Assembly (NCBI RefSeq): GCF_029888045.1
Contig: NZ_JARXRN010000029.1
Coordinates: forward strand, 1-58,006
Origin: Luteimonas rhizosphaericola
Lineage (GTDB): Bacteria; Pseudomonadota; Gammaproteobacteria; Xanthomonadales; Xanthomonadaceae
DNA: 58,006 nucleotides
Reading direction: 5' to 3'
Positions 45,709 through 54,984 of this stretch are shown here, in pieces. The notes under the pieces are model-generated. The model was not told where the DNA came from and ran no database searches. It was given only the letters and a program-made list of their open reading frames with translations. The stretch's first letter is position 1. Each line of letters starts with the position of its first letter. The position numbers and the translations under genes are program-made.

Positions 45709-45921
45709 ATGGCGACAGCGCAGGAAATGGTGGAGTTCTACACGACGGCCGAGCAGCGGGTGCTCGCTGGCCAGCGTGTCCGCCATGGCGACCGTGACCT
45801 GACCCTCGCCGACCTGGAGCAGATCCGCGCCGGGCGACGCGAGTGGCAGGCACGCGTCGACGCCGAGGCGCGCCGCGGCCGTGCGGGCTGGGCGAATGCC
45901 GACTTCGGTGGGTGCACGTGA
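45709..45921 (+). CDS. Head-tail joining protein (gpW/DUF6148-like)
   Basis: A 70-residue protein: YTTAEQRVLAGQRVRHGDRDLTLADLEQIRAGRREWQARV matches the pattern of gpW-type joiners, helices flanking a short hairpin. It lies between the terminase and portal genes, the lambda gpW position. The stop overlaps the portal start. Confidence 0.75.
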   Translation: MATAQEMVEFYTTAEQRVLAGQRVRHGDRDLTLADLEQIRAGRREWQARVDAEARRGRAGWANADFGGCT

Positions 45922-47465
45922 CCAGCGCCGCCATCGCCCGCGACCGCCTGACCGTCGCCATCGCCCGCGACCACGCCGAGCGCGTGACTGCCGAGGCGCT
46001 GCAGCGTGCCCAGGTCAAGGCGCGCGCGCACGAAGTCACCCGCCCGTCGCGCAGCCGCAAGCTCGCGCGCGACTGGGGTAGCGGCAACACCATCGTCGGC
46101 ATGGACGCGCGCCAGCTGCGCGACCAGGCGCGGCACCTCGAGCGCGACCTGGACCTCGCCGACAACGCGCTCAACGTGCTGGTGCAGAACACCGTCGGCA
46201 GCGGCATCGACGTGCTCGCTGCGCCGCGCCTGCCGGGTCAGCCGATCAACCGTGACCTCGCCGCGCAGATCGACGACCTGTGGGACGCCTGGTGGGATGC
46301 GCCCGAGGTCACGCGCCTGCACGACTACGGCGCCTGCCAGCAGCTGCTGTCGCGCACGTGGTTCCGCGACGGCGAGGCCTACTGGCAGGACCTGCTGGGG
46401 CCGGTCGCGCTGCTCGAGCACGGCACGCCGGTGCCGTACAGCATCGAGATGCTCGAGCCGGACATGATCCCGCTCGACCTCGACGACCCCGCGCGCAATA
46501 TCCGCCAGGGCGTCGAGTGCAACGCCTGGGGCCGCCCGATCGCCTACCACGTCTACAAGACTCACCCGGGCGACCGGCAGGGCTGGTCCACCGAAACCAA
46601 GCGCGTCAGCGCCGACGTGCTGCACGGCATCCGAAACCTCAAGCGCCTGCACCAGGTGCGCGGCCTGTCGGTCTTCGCCTCGTCCATGTCGCGCTTCGAG
46701 GACGTGAAGGACTACGAAGAGTCCGAGCGCGTCGCCGCGAAGGTGGCAGCGTCGATGTGTGCTGCCATCAAGAAGGGCAACCCGGACCGTTACGGCGAGA
46801 ACAGCGGCGTTGGGCTGGCCGGCGAGATGACCATCGCCGAGCCAGGCGAGCGAAGCCTGCGCATGTCCCCCGGCATCGTCTTCGACGACCTGCTGCCCGG
46901 CGAGGACATCAGCATCATCGCCAGCAACCGTCCGAACCCAAACGCGGCCACCTGGCGCAAGGAACAGCTGCGCGCTGCCGCCGGCGGCATCGGCGTCAGC
47001 TACAGCAGCCTGTCGCTCGACTACAACGGCACCTACTCCGCGCAGCGCCAGGAGCTGGTGGAGAAGTGGGGCGGGTACCTGACGCTCGCCGAGCGCTTCA
47101 TCGCGATGGCGGTGCGCAAGCAGCGCGTGCGCTTCATCGAAGCCGCCGTGCTGGCCGGCCGCATCCGCATGCCGCGCGGCTGGGAGCTCAAGCACCTCGC
47201 AGCCAGCACCTACGTGCGCCCGGTCATGCCGTGGATCGACCCGCTCAAGGAAGCCTACGCCCGCGGCGAGGCCGAAGACCGCGGCTGGACCTCGCCGCAG
47301 CAGAACACCCTGCAGTACGGCAACAACCCCGACGAGGTCGCCCGGCAGATCGAGGACTGGCGCGAGCAGCGCGACGACGTGCTGCCGACTGCCAACGGCG
47401 CGGGCGACACATCCACACGCGCGTTGGTTCGCACCGCCGCCATCACCGCAATGCTGAGGGACTGA
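45918..47465 (+). CDS. Portal protein (lambda gpB family)
   Basis: A 515-residue portal. The GTG start at 45918 overlaps the previous stop. The core (ARDWGSGNTIVGMDARQLRDQARHLERDLDLADNALNVLV) and the segment FDDLLPGEDISIIASNRPNPN are typical of the lambda type. It forms the dodecameric DNA-entry ring. The long upstream extension of the frame is not coding. Confidence 0.93.
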   Translation: MTSAAIARDRLTVAIARDHAERVTAEALQRAQVKARAHEVTRPSRSRKLARDWGSGNTIVGMDARQLRDQARHLERDLDLADNALNVLVQNTVGSGIDVLAAPRLPGQPINRDLAAQIDDLWDAWWDAPEVTRLHDYGACQQLLSRTWFRDGEAYWQDLLGPVALLEHGTPVPYSIEMLEPDMIPLDLDDPARNIRQGVECNAWGRPIAYHVYKTHPGDRQGWSTETKRVSADVLHGIRNLKRLHQVRGLSVFASSMSRFEDVKDYEESERVAAKVAASMCAAIKKGNPDRYGENSGVGLAGEMTIAEPGERSLRMSPGIVFDDLLPGEDISIIASNRPNPNAATWRKEQLRAAAGGIGVSYSSLSLDYNGTYSAQRQELVEKWGGYLTLAERFIAMAVRKQRVRFIEAAVLAGRIRMPRGWELKHLAASTYVRPVMPWIDPLKEAYARGEAEDRGWTSPQQNTLQYGNNPDEVARQIEDWREQRDDVLPTANGAGDTSTRALVRTAAITAMLRD

Positions 47466-47466
47466 T

Positions 47467-49713
47467 ATGCGCAAGAGCCTGCTCGCGCTCGCACTCGGAA
47501 CCATCCTGGCCGACGCCGGCGACGGCACGTCGCGCGGCTACTTCAAAGTCGTGGCCGCCGCGGACGACGTCGCCGAGGTCTACGTGTACGGGGCCATCGG
47601 CCCCGCGCTCTGGGCGGATTCCGTATCTGCCCGCCAGCTCGCCCGCGACATCGGCGAGATCAAGGCGAAGACGATCCACGTCCGCATCAACAGCGAGGGC
47701 GGGGTGGTGCCGGACGGCATCGCGATCTACAACGCACTGCGCGGCCACTCGGCGCGCAAGGTCGGCTTCGTCGACGGCCAGGCCGCATCGATCGCGTCCC
47801 TCGTGCTGATGGCCTGCGACGAGGCGGTGGTGTACCCCACGTCGCTGGTCATGGTGCATGCGCCGGCGACCTTCGCGATGGGCAACGCGGCAGATTTCCG
47901 CGAGTTCGCCGACACGCTCGACACGCATGCCCGGGCGATGGCCGAAGCCTACGTCGCGAAGACCGGCGACGAGGCCGCCATCAAGCGGCTGCTCAGCGAT
48001 GGCCGCGATCACTGGTACGCCGGGATCGAGGCCGTCGACTTCGGATTCGCCGACCGGCTGGAAGACAACGCGGCCCCGGTCGCCGCGGAGTCGGCCCGTG
48101 TGGTCGCGCTCACCAGCTACCTGGCTGCCGTGGAGCGCGCGCCCGCGCCCGTCTCGGCCTGCCTGCGTTCGCACATCACCGCAACCATCAATCCCACCGT
48201 TTTCGCCTCGTTGAGCGAGGTGTCACAGCAGGCCGTGATCGGCCAACTCGAGGATCCCACCATGAAGCAGCGCTACAACGATCTACTCATCCTCGCGACG
48301 GCCGGCAACACCCCGGCGGCCGGCGTGCAGGCCACGGCGGCCGCGCCTGCCGCCCCGGCAGCGCCCGCCGCCGCGCCCGCCGCCCCGGCGGCCCCGGTAG
48401 TTGCCGCGGCACCGGCCGCTCCGCAGCCGCCCGCGGATGCCTTCGCGCAGATCCGGGCCCGCAACAGCGACATCCGCGCACTCGCGCAGCCCCACCTGGC
48501 CAACGCCGAGGTGCGCGCCTACGTCGACGGCGTCATCGCCGACGCGGATCCGGCGGTGACCGCCGACGTCGTCGGCCGGCGGATCCTCGCCATGCTGGCG
48601 GCCGGCGCCACGCCGATCGCCGGCAGCACGGTGGTGACGGCCGGCGCCGACCAGCGCGACCAGACCCGCGCCGCGATGCTCAACGCCATCCAGGCGCGCG
48701 CAGGCACCGCCACGGTCGACGCACAGAACCCGTACCGCGGTCATTCCCTCGCCGAGCTGGCGCGCGAATGCGTCGTGGCCGCCGGCGTCGATGTCCGCGG
48801 CCGCGACCGCATGGAAGTGGTCGGCCTGGCGTTCACCCACTCCACGTCCGACTTCCCGGGCCTGCTGAGCGACGCCTCCCGCCGGAGCGTGCTGCAGGGC
48901 TTCGAGGAAGTCGATACCCCGCTGGAGCGCTTCACCGCGGACGCCAGCGTGCCGGACTTCAAGCCGACCACGCTCGTGGGGCTGGGCAGCTTCAGCAACC
49001 TGCTCAAGGTGCCGGAGGGCGGCGAGTACAAGTACGGCACCTTCAGCGAGCAGGGGCAGAAGGTGCAGGTGGTGACCTACGGCCGCCTGTTCTCGATCAC
49101 CCGCCAGGCCATCATCAACGACGACCTCGGCATCTTCAGCGAGGTGCCGCGGAAGATGGGCCGCGCCGCCCGCCGCACGATTGTCGCCGCCGTGTTCGAC
49201 CTGATCACCAGCAACCCCACGCTGGACGACGGCATCCCGCTGTTCCATGCGGACCACGGCAACCTGATGACCGGTTCCGCGATCAGCACCACCAGCGTCG
49301 ACCAGATGCGCGTCGCCATGGCGAAGCAGAAGGACAAGGACGGCAACATCATCCGCATGCCGCTCCGCAACCTGCTCACGCCGCTGGTGCTGGGCGGCCT
49401 GGCGCGCACCGTGCGCGAGAGCCAGTACGAGGTGTCGGGCTCGAAGAACCTGACCACGCCGAACACCGTGCGCAACACGTTCGACGTGATCGACGACGGC
49501 CACTTCGACGAGGACAGCGCGACTGCCTGGTACGGCGCCGCGGACCCGGCCTATGCCGCAGCGATCGTGATCGCGTACCTCAACGGCAACAAGACGCCCT
49601 ACCTGGAGCAGCACGAGGGCTTCACCGTCGACGGCGTCGCGTGGAAGGTGCGCATCGACGCCGCGCCCGGCGTCGGCGACTACCGCGCCATCCAAAAGAA
49701 CCCCGGCGCGTGA
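47467..49713 (+). CDS. ClpP-like prohead protease/major capsid protein fusion
   Basis: A 748-residue fusion. Residues 1-225 are a ClpP-type protease with Ser108 in DGQAASIASLV and His131 in SLVMVHAPAT. An Ala/Pro-rich linker (about 280-320) leads to a major capsid protein (about 390-748; FADHGNLMTG-type core, AWYGAADPA ... YLEQHEGFTVDG). Such protease-capsid fusions are known in some phages. An internal ATG at 48262 (residue 266) has GAGGA seven bases upstream, so a separate capsid precursor may also be made. Confidence 0.92.
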   Translation: MRKSLLALALGTILADAGDGTSRGYFKVVAAADDVAEVYVYGAIGPALWADSVSARQLARDIGEIKAKTIHVRINSEGGVVPDGIAIYNALRGHSARKVGFVDGQAASIASLVLMACDEAVVYPTSLVMVHAPATFAMGNAADFREFADTLDTHARAMAEAYVAKTGDEAAIKRLLSDGRDHWYAGIEAVDFGFADRLEDNAAPVAAESARVVALTSYLAAVERAPAPVSACLRSHITATINPTVFASLSEVSQQAVIGQLEDPTMKQRYNDLLILATAGNTPAAGVQATAAAPAAPAAPAAAPAAPAAPVVAAAPAAPQPPADAFAQIRARNSDIRALAQPHLANAEVRAYVDGVIADADPAVTADVVGRRILAMLAAGATPIAGSTVVTAGADQRDQTRAAMLNAIQARAGTATVDAQNPYRGHSLAELARECVVAAGVDVRGRDRMEVVGLAFTHSTSDFPGLLSDASRRSVLQGFEEVDTPLERFTADASVPDFKPTTLVGLGSFSNLLKVPEGGEYKYGTFSEQGQKVQVVTYGRLFSITRQAIINDDLGIFSEVPRKMGRAARRTIVAAVFDLITSNPTLDDGIPLFHADHGNLMTGSAISTTSVDQMRVAMAKQKDKDGNIIRMPLRNLLTPLVLGGLARTVRESQYEVSGSKNLTTPNTVRNTFDVIDDGHFDEDSATAWYGAADPAYAAAIVIAYLNGNKTPYLEQHEGFTVDGVAWKVRIDAAPGVGDYRAIQKNPGA

Positions 49714-49802
49714 CGGGAAGGGGGTGAGGGCGGGCCGCCGCCCGTCCTCGCCTCGGTCTCGCAGCACAAGCCTCCAACCCCTCGTCACACCGGAGAAACA
49801 CC

Positions 49803-50159
49803 ATGAAGAACTACCACCAGGATGGCCGCGTGCTCGACGTCACGCTCGCCGCCAACGTCGCCAGCGGCGGCGTGGTCTCCAAGGGCCGCCTGTTCGGCGT
49901 GGCCGTCACCAGCGGCAGCACGGGCGACATCGTGCCCGTCCACGTCGAAGGCGTGGTGCGCCTGGCCAAGCTCGGTACCGCGGTGATCGCCCAGGGCGAT
50001 GCCGTGCACTGGGACGTCAGCGCCAGCCAGGTGATCGTCGCCTCGACCGCCACCGGCGACATCGAGAACTTCGGCTACGCCGTGGAAGCCGCGGGCAATG
50101 GCACCACCGAGGTGCTGGTGCGCCTGTGCCCCGGCGCGGGCGTGCCGAAGGCGGCCTGA
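49803..50159 (+). CDS. DUF2190-family capsid protein
   Basis: A 118-residue protein (MKNYHQDGRVLDVTLAANVA) with the typical DUF2190 beta-rich sequence (SKGRLFGVAVTSGSTGDIVPVHVEGVVRL). Such proteins are linked to head decoration or stabilisation. It lies just behind the capsid gene. Confidence 0.85.
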   Translation: MKNYHQDGRVLDVTLAANVASGGVVSKGRLFGVAVTSGSTGDIVPVHVEGVVRLAKLGTAVIAQGDAVHWDVSASQVIVASTATGDIENFGYAVEAAGNGTTEVLVRLCPGAGVPKAA

Positions 50160-50226
50160 CCGTTGCTCTACCCGTCGCCGCCGGCGTTGGCGGCGACGGC
50201 TTTCTCGCAGACGTCGGACAGGGGCG

Positions 50227-50529
50227 ATGAGCGACCAACACATGGACCTGGACAAGGCCGCCGAAAGCACGTTCGCCAAGTTGTCCGCCCGGCTGCTCAC
50301 GCCGGTGCTGCTGGCGCTGATCGCGTTCCTTGGGAACCGCCAGCTCACCAGCATGGAAAGCAAGCAGGACGAGTTCGCGAAGAAGCAGGAAGCCGCGAAC
50401 GAGAAGACCGCCGAGATCGCATCCGACGTGCGCGACATCGGCAACCGCATCGACTACTCGCTGGTGGGTCAGGTGGAAGACCTCAAGCGCCGCGTCGAGC
50501 AGATCGAGAAGGCCACGAAGACCCCATGA
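50227..50529 (+). CDS. Membrane/coiled-coil protein, holin candidate
   Basis: A 100-residue protein with one transmembrane helix (LLTPVLLALIAFLGN) and a long coiled coil. It overlaps the endolysin start by 4 bp, the position of a holin or its regulator. Confidence 0.6.
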   Translation: MSDQHMDLDKAAESTFAKLSARLLTPVLLALIAFLGNRQLTSMESKQDEFAKKQEAANEKTAEIASDVRDIGNRIDYSLVGQVEDLKRRVEQIEKATKTP

Positions 50530-51047
50530 CCGACCACTTCCCCAAGTTCATAGACCGCCTGCTCTCCCACGAGGGCGGCTTCACCGATGACCGCCGCGAC
50601 CCGGGCAACTGGACGGGCGGCAAGGTCGGCGTCGGCCAGCTGAAGGGCACGAAGTTCGGCATCGCGGCGAACACGTACCCGACGCTCGACATCAAGCATC
50701 TAACCCGGTCGCAGGCGATCGCGATCTACCGCCGCGACTTCTGGGACCGGGCCCGCTGCGAGAAGTTGCACCCGGCCGTCGCGTTCCAACTGCTCGACGG
50801 CGCGGTGAACAGCGGCATCGCCCAGGCCACCCGCTGGCTGCAGCGCGCCGTGGGCGTGGCCGACGACGGAATGATCGGCCCGATCACCCTGGCCGCGATC
50901 CGCGCCACCGACCACAACGACATGGTCCTGCTGTTCAACGCGGACCGCATGGACTTCATGACCCGCCTGAAGAACTGGGCGGTCCACGGCGCCGGCTGGA
51001 TGCGGCGCATCGCTTCGAACCTGCGTTACGCCGCCACCGACAACTGA
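50526..51047 (+). CDS. Endolysin, glycoside hydrolase family 108
   Basis: A 173-residue muralytic enzyme. The catalytic Glu16 is in LSHEGGFTDDRRDPGNWTGG, the GH108 hallmark, and a C-terminal peptidoglycan-binding segment follows (LQRAVGVADDGMIGPITLAAI). No signal peptide, so a holin is needed for release. Confidence 0.93.
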   Translation: MTDHFPKFIDRLLSHEGGFTDDRRDPGNWTGGKVGVGQLKGTKFGIAANTYPTLDIKHLTRSQAIAIYRRDFWDRARCEKLHPAVAFQLLDGAVNSGIAQATRWLQRAVGVADDGMIGPITLAAIRATDHNDMVLLFNADRMDFMTRLKNWAVHGAGWMRRIASNLRYAATDN

Positions 51048-51055
51048 GGTCACCC

Positions 51056-51412
51056 ATGAACTGGATTCTCGCGCTGTTCCTCCTGGTCCTCGCCGCCCTG
51101 GCGTGGATCTTCTACGACAAGTTCACCCGCCGCGGAGCCGTGCCGCTGCAGGCCGCGTTCAAGAGCTACACCGCGTGGCTGGCTACGGCTGGAGTGCTGC
51201 TGGGCGAATACTTGGTGGCCCTGTTCCAGTGGGCCGCGCAACAGGTGGATTTCCTGCAGGCGCAGTTCGGCACACTGCTGGCCGAGCCTTCGCTCGGCGC
51301 GTTCGTCCAGATCGCCAGCGCCGTGTTCCTGCTGCTGCGGCTGAAAGGGCAAGGGCTGCCGGCGTTCAAGTTCCCGTCCTACCCGGACCCCACCGACCAG
51401 GCAGGCGGCTGA
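51056..51412 (+). CDS. Membrane protein, holin candidate
   Basis: A 118-residue protein with two or three hydrophobic segments (WILALFLLVLAALAWIFY; WLATAGVLLGEYLVALF; AFVQIASAVFLLL). It lies between the endolysin and the spanin genes, so a holin role is likely. Confidence 0.65.
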   Translation: MNWILALFLLVLAALAWIFYDKFTRRGAVPLQAAFKSYTAWLATAGVLLGEYLVALFQWAAQQVDFLQAQFGTLLAEPSLGAFVQIASAVFLLLRLKGQGLPAFKFPSYPDPTDQAGG

Positions 51413-51415
51413 CCC

Positions 51416-51865
51416 ATGGCCGGCATCCTGTCCAAGCTGAGCGTCAAGCCGCTGCTGTACGCCGTGGGCGTGCTGCTGGTGGCGTGCGCCGGCTTGGGCG
51501 GGGCGCTGGCCGTGCAGCAGCGCTGGTACGGCGGCCAGCTGGCCACAGTCACCGCGGCCCGCAACACCGCGCAGGTGAGCGCCGAGGCGTGGAAGGTCCG
51601 CGCCGGCGAGCTCGACCTCGCGAACGCCGCGTTCCAGGACGTCAACGAGACCCTGCAAGGCCTGCTGGCCAAGGCGCAGGGCGAGAACACCCGCCTGCAG
51701 GACGAAGGCCGCGCCGCCATCGCCGCGGCGCAGGCCGCCGCCGCCGCCGCCAACCGCACCCTCGACACCTGGCTGGCGCGCTACGCCGACCAGGTGCGCA
51801 AGGGCGACTGCGCCAGCGCGCTCAATGCCGTGCAGCAGGCGTGCCCGGCCTTCAACGGATACTGA
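51416..51865 (+). CDS. Rz-like inner-membrane spanin
   Basis: A 149-residue protein with one N-terminal transmembrane helix and a long periplasmic coiled coil (GENTRLQDEGRAAIAAAQAAAAA). This is the i-spanin layout. It is followed by an Rz1-like lipoprotein. Confidence 0.75.
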   Translation: MAGILSKLSVKPLLYAVGVLLVACAGLGGALAVQQRWYGGQLATVTAARNTAQVSAEAWKVRAGELDLANAAFQDVNETLQGLLAKAQGENTRLQDEGRAAIAAAQAAAAAANRTLDTWLARYADQVRKGDCASALNAVQQACPAFNGY

Positions 51866-51867
51866 CC

Positions 51868-52158
51868 ATGCGCAGCATCCTCGCCATCGCCTCCTGCCTC
51901 GTCCTGGCCGCCTGCGGTCGCGACCTGGTGCAGCCCGACCTGCCGGACGCCGGCACCGCCGTCGTGCCCCAGGTGCAGGTGGTCGAGCGCTACATCTACG
52001 TGCGCGTGCCGGCCCACCTCACCGCGCCCGAGCCGATCGCGGAGGGCCCGATCGCCCAGTGCTTCGAAGTGGCCGCCAAGCGCCGCGCCGCGCTCGAGCG
52101 CGCCAACGCCAAGCTGCAGCAGTGCGGCGCCATCCAGGGCACCGAGGTCGAGCCATGA
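51868..52158 (+). CDS. Rz1-like outer-membrane lipoprotein
   Basis: A 96-residue lipoprotein. The signal MRSILAIASCLVLAAC has a lipobox LAAC (Cys16). It follows the i-spanin candidate by 2 bp, so the pair should disrupt the outer membrane at lysis. It overlaps the next gene by 4 bp. Confidence 0.75.
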   Translation: MRSILAIASCLVLAACGRDLVQPDLPDAGTAVVPQVQVVERYIYVRVPAHLTAPEPIAEGPIAQCFEVAAKRRAALERANAKLQQCGAIQGTEVEP

Positions 52159-52958
52159 CCGGCCAGCTGCTCAAGGTGCAGGTGGACCCGCAGGGCGTGT
52201 TCGATCGCGCCTTCACCGAGCTCGAGCGCACGCAGCTGCCGTTCGCCACGCTGCAGGCCGTCAACGCGACCGCCTTCGGCGTGCGCGAGGCCTGGAAGCG
52301 TGAGGCGCCCCGCGCTCTGGATCGACCCACGCCGTTCACCATCAACGCCATCCTGTACCGGAAAGCGACGAAGCAGCGTCCCGCCGCGGAGGTCTTCATC
52401 CGCGACGAGGCCTTCAAGGGCACGCCCCCGGCCAAGTACCTGCTGCCGCAGGTGGGAGGCGGCTCGCGCCCGGCGAAGGGCCTGGAGCGGCTGCTGCAGG
52501 CCAAGGGCTTCCTGCCGCGCGGCACGTTCGCAGTGCCCGGCAAGGGCGTGCAGCTGGACGCCTTCGGCAACGTGCCCAGCGGCCACGTGCGGCAGATCAT
52601 CTCGCAGCTGGGCGTCGCCGGCGAACAGGGCTACGCCTCCAACGAGACCGAGCGCACGCGCGCCCGCCGCAAGCGCCGCGGCGGCTCCGACTACTTCGTG
52701 GTGGGCCGCAAGAAGGGCAACCTGCTGCCCGGCATCTACCGCCGCCGCGAGATGGCCGCCGGCGACGCCGCGCGGCGCGCGATCGGCGCGCGCAGCCGCA
52801 TCGACAGCATCTTCATCTTCGTGCGCTCGGTGTCGTACCGCCCGCGCTACCGCATCTACGAATTCGCCCAGCGCGAGTGGAACAAGCTGTTCCCGTTCCA
52901 CTTCCCGCGCGAACTGGCCAAGGCCGTCGCCACGGCACGCCTCCGGGGGCGCGGATGA
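52155..52958 (+). CDS. Probable minor tail / head-tail connection protein
   Basis: A 267-residue protein (MTGQLLKVQVDPQGVFDRAF). Basic C-terminal half; fits the lambda gpZ-like location before the tail completion genes. No catalytic motif seen. Function from position only. Confidence 0.6.
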   Translation: MTGQLLKVQVDPQGVFDRAFTELERTQLPFATLQAVNATAFGVREAWKREAPRALDRPTPFTINAILYRKATKQRPAAEVFIRDEAFKGTPPAKYLLPQVGGGSRPAKGLERLLQAKGFLPRGTFAVPGKGVQLDAFGNVPSGHVRQIISQLGVAGEQGYASNETERTRARRKRRGGSDYFVVGRKKGNLLPGIYRRREMAAGDAARRAIGARSRIDSIFIFVRSVSYRPRYRIYEFAQREWNKLFPFHFPRELAKAVATARLRGRG

Positions 52959-53305
52959 ACCAGCGCGCCTTCCTGCAGTCCTTCGACGCCGCCGCGTTCG
53001 GCGCCTTCGCCGCGGCCGGCATCGCCGATGCGGCCGAGTACCTCCCACCGGATGCCGCGCCCGACGCCGTGCCGGTGCCGTGCATCGTGCTGGTAGACCG
53101 GGACGTGGCGGACTATGGCGACGAGGTCGCACCCGTCTCCGTCTTCCGCACCCGCATCACCTTCCAGGTGATCGAGGTTGCGCCTGACGAAGGCGGAATC
53201 GTGTCCCTGCTCGACGGCGCGGGCCTGGTCGCCGAGTCGTTCGCGCTCGCGCAGCGCACGCGCCATGACGAAGGCATCAGCGCCTGGTGGGTGCAGCATG
53301 CCTAG
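52955..53305 (+). CDS. Probable head-tail joining / tail attachment protein
   Basis: A 116-residue protein, beta-rich in its C-terminal two thirds (VSVFRTRITFQVIEVAPDEGG). The size and position match gpFII-type attachment proteins. It overlaps both neighbours. Confidence 0.6.
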   Translation: MNQRAFLQSFDAAAFGAFAAAGIADAAEYLPPDAAPDAVPVPCIVLVDRDVADYGDEVAPVSVFRTRITFQVIEVAPDEGGIVSLLDGAGLVAESFALAQRTRHDEGISAWWVQHA

Positions 53306-53747
53306 CCCGCGCGCCATCTACCTGGAGGCGATCGCCGCCTGCATGCGGCAGATCAAGCAGGCGGACGGCTACAACACCAACGCCGGCGACAGCGTCACCC
53401 TGGAGCCGACGCCGAAGCTGGCCGAGAGCGACGAGCCGTTCATCGCCGTGGTGTGGTCGCGCCAGGCGCGGGGCACCGAGCCGGCGGTGGTGAAGACGTC
53501 CCGCGCGACCACGGTCGACATCATCGCGCGCGTGCCCGCGGCGCTGGCCGATGCACGCGAGCGCCTCGACCTGATCCTGCAGGACATCGAATCCGCGCTG
53601 TCCCGCCAGCAGTGGCGCTTCCCGGTCGGCTACCAGGCTCCGCAGTACCAATCCGCCGAACCGCTGCTGGCGCCTGCCGGCGCCGGCTGGGTGGGCGTGC
53701 AGGTCACGGTCGGCGGGCACATCCCCATCCACACCTCCTCCCTCTAA
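53298..53747 (+). CDS. Probable tail terminator protein (gpU-like)
   Basis: A 149-residue protein; helix-strand pattern (RAIYLEAIAACMRQIKQADG, FIAVVWSRQARGTEPAVV) and position before the tail tube fit tail terminators. No stronger motif. Confidence 0.65.
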   Translation: MPSPRAIYLEAIAACMRQIKQADGYNTNAGDSVTLEPTPKLAESDEPFIAVVWSRQARGTEPAVVKTSRATTVDIIARVPAALADARERLDLILQDIESALSRQQWRFPVGYQAPQYQSAEPLLAPAGAGWVGVQVTVGGHIPIHTSSL

Positions 53748-53782
53748 CCGCCGCCCCGCGGCATCACCCGAGGTACACCTCA

Positions 53783-54532
53783 ATGGAAGCACCCGATTAC
53801 AGCTACGTGGGCAGCGGCCACATCCTGATGAAGGAATACGGCAGCGCCGCGCCCTTCCTGCCGGTGGGCAACTGCTCGGCGCTCTCGTTCTCGCCGCAGG
53901 TCAACACCCTGCAGCTGCCGGACTACACCCAGCCCGGCGGCGGCCTGCGCAACCGCATCGACCGCGTCAACGACGTGCAGTTCAGCCTCACGTTCCACGA
54001 CTTCAAGGGCGAGAACTTCGCCCGGTTCCTGCGCGCCAGCAATACCGACGTCGCCGCCGGCACCGTCAGCGCGGAGGCCGTGGTGGCCTACAAGGGCGGC
54101 TGGACGCCGCTGGCCAAGTACGCCTCGGTGATCGACGCCGTCGAGCCGGCCGGCGGCGGCACGCCGTACGTGGCTGGCGACGACTACGTGCTCGACAACG
54201 GCGGCCTGTGGATTCCGGAGGACAGCGCGATCGTGGATCCGGTGGCCGGCGCCGCCAACATCGACGTCGACTACGATTACGACGCCCACAGCGTCACCGA
54301 GGCCTTCGTCAACGCGGCCAAGCAGTACACGCTGATCTTCGTCGGCCTGAACGAAGCGCGCAGCGGCAAGCAGGTGCGCGTGATCGGGCACAAGCTGTCC
54401 GGAGCCGTGATGAGCCAGCTGGGCCTGATCGGCGAGGAGTACGGCGCCGGCGAGGTCAACGGCTCGTTGATGTCCGACACCAGCAAGGGTGCCGGCCTGT
54501 CCAAGTACTTCCAGATCGTGGTGGTCGACTGA
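53783..54532 (+). CDS. Major tail tube protein
   Basis: A 249-residue, beta-rich protein (MEAPDYSYVGSGHILMKEYG). Sequence such as NRIDRVNDVQFSLTFHDFKGENFARFL is typical of phage tail tube proteins. It stands directly before the tail chaperone genes, as in lambda (gpV). Confidence 0.82.
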   Translation: MEAPDYSYVGSGHILMKEYGSAAPFLPVGNCSALSFSPQVNTLQLPDYTQPGGGLRNRIDRVNDVQFSLTFHDFKGENFARFLRASNTDVAAGTVSAEAVVAYKGGWTPLAKYASVIDAVEPAGGGTPYVAGDDYVLDNGGLWIPEDSAIVDPVAGAANIDVDYDYDAHSVTEAFVNAAKQYTLIFVGLNEARSGKQVRVIGHKLSGAVMSQLGLIGEEYGAGEVNGSLMSDTSKGAGLSKYFQIVVVD

Positions 54533-54984
54533 TGTCGGACGACCTCGAGGTCCTCGACCCGGCACCGGTCGAGGTGGTCTACCGGGGCGAGCGGCTGGAG
54601 ATCCGGCCGCTCACCCTCGGTGCCATGCGTGAGTTCTCGGGGCTGGTGAAGCCGCTGATGGCCGAATTCGTCGGAGATCGCAATCCGTCGTGGCTGGTCA
54701 GCGACGACGCCATGCTGATCGAGGTGCTCGAGACCCATGGCGAGGCACTGTTCCGCGCGGCCGCTATTGCGACCGGCCGGCCTGTCGAGTTCATCAGCGG
54801 CGGCGAGAGCATCACGGACATGGTGACTCTGGCCACCGCCATCGTGCGGGTGAATCGCGATTTTTTCTGGCGGGCGATGGTGTCCCTGGTGCCGAAGGTG
54901 CCACTGCCCGAGCAGGCGGCAAATCAAGCGAGTGGGGGTGGAGTGACCTCGTCCAGTTCCTCGTCTCCCACGGGCATTCACTGA
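54532..54984 (+). CDS. Tail assembly chaperone G-like
   Basis: A 150-residue protein (MSDDLEVLDPAPVEVVYRGERL). Position between tube and tape measure marks it as the gpG-type chaperone. It contains the slippery heptamer TTTTTTC (54861-54867) in the correct phase (T TTT TTC). Confidence 0.8.
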   Translation: MSDDLEVLDPAPVEVVYRGERLEIRPLTLGAMREFSGLVKPLMAEFVGDRNPSWLVSDDAMLIEVLETHGEALFRAAAIATGRPVEFISGGESITDMVTLATAIVRVNRDFFWRAMVSLVPKVPLPEQAANQASGGGVTSSSSSSPTGIH

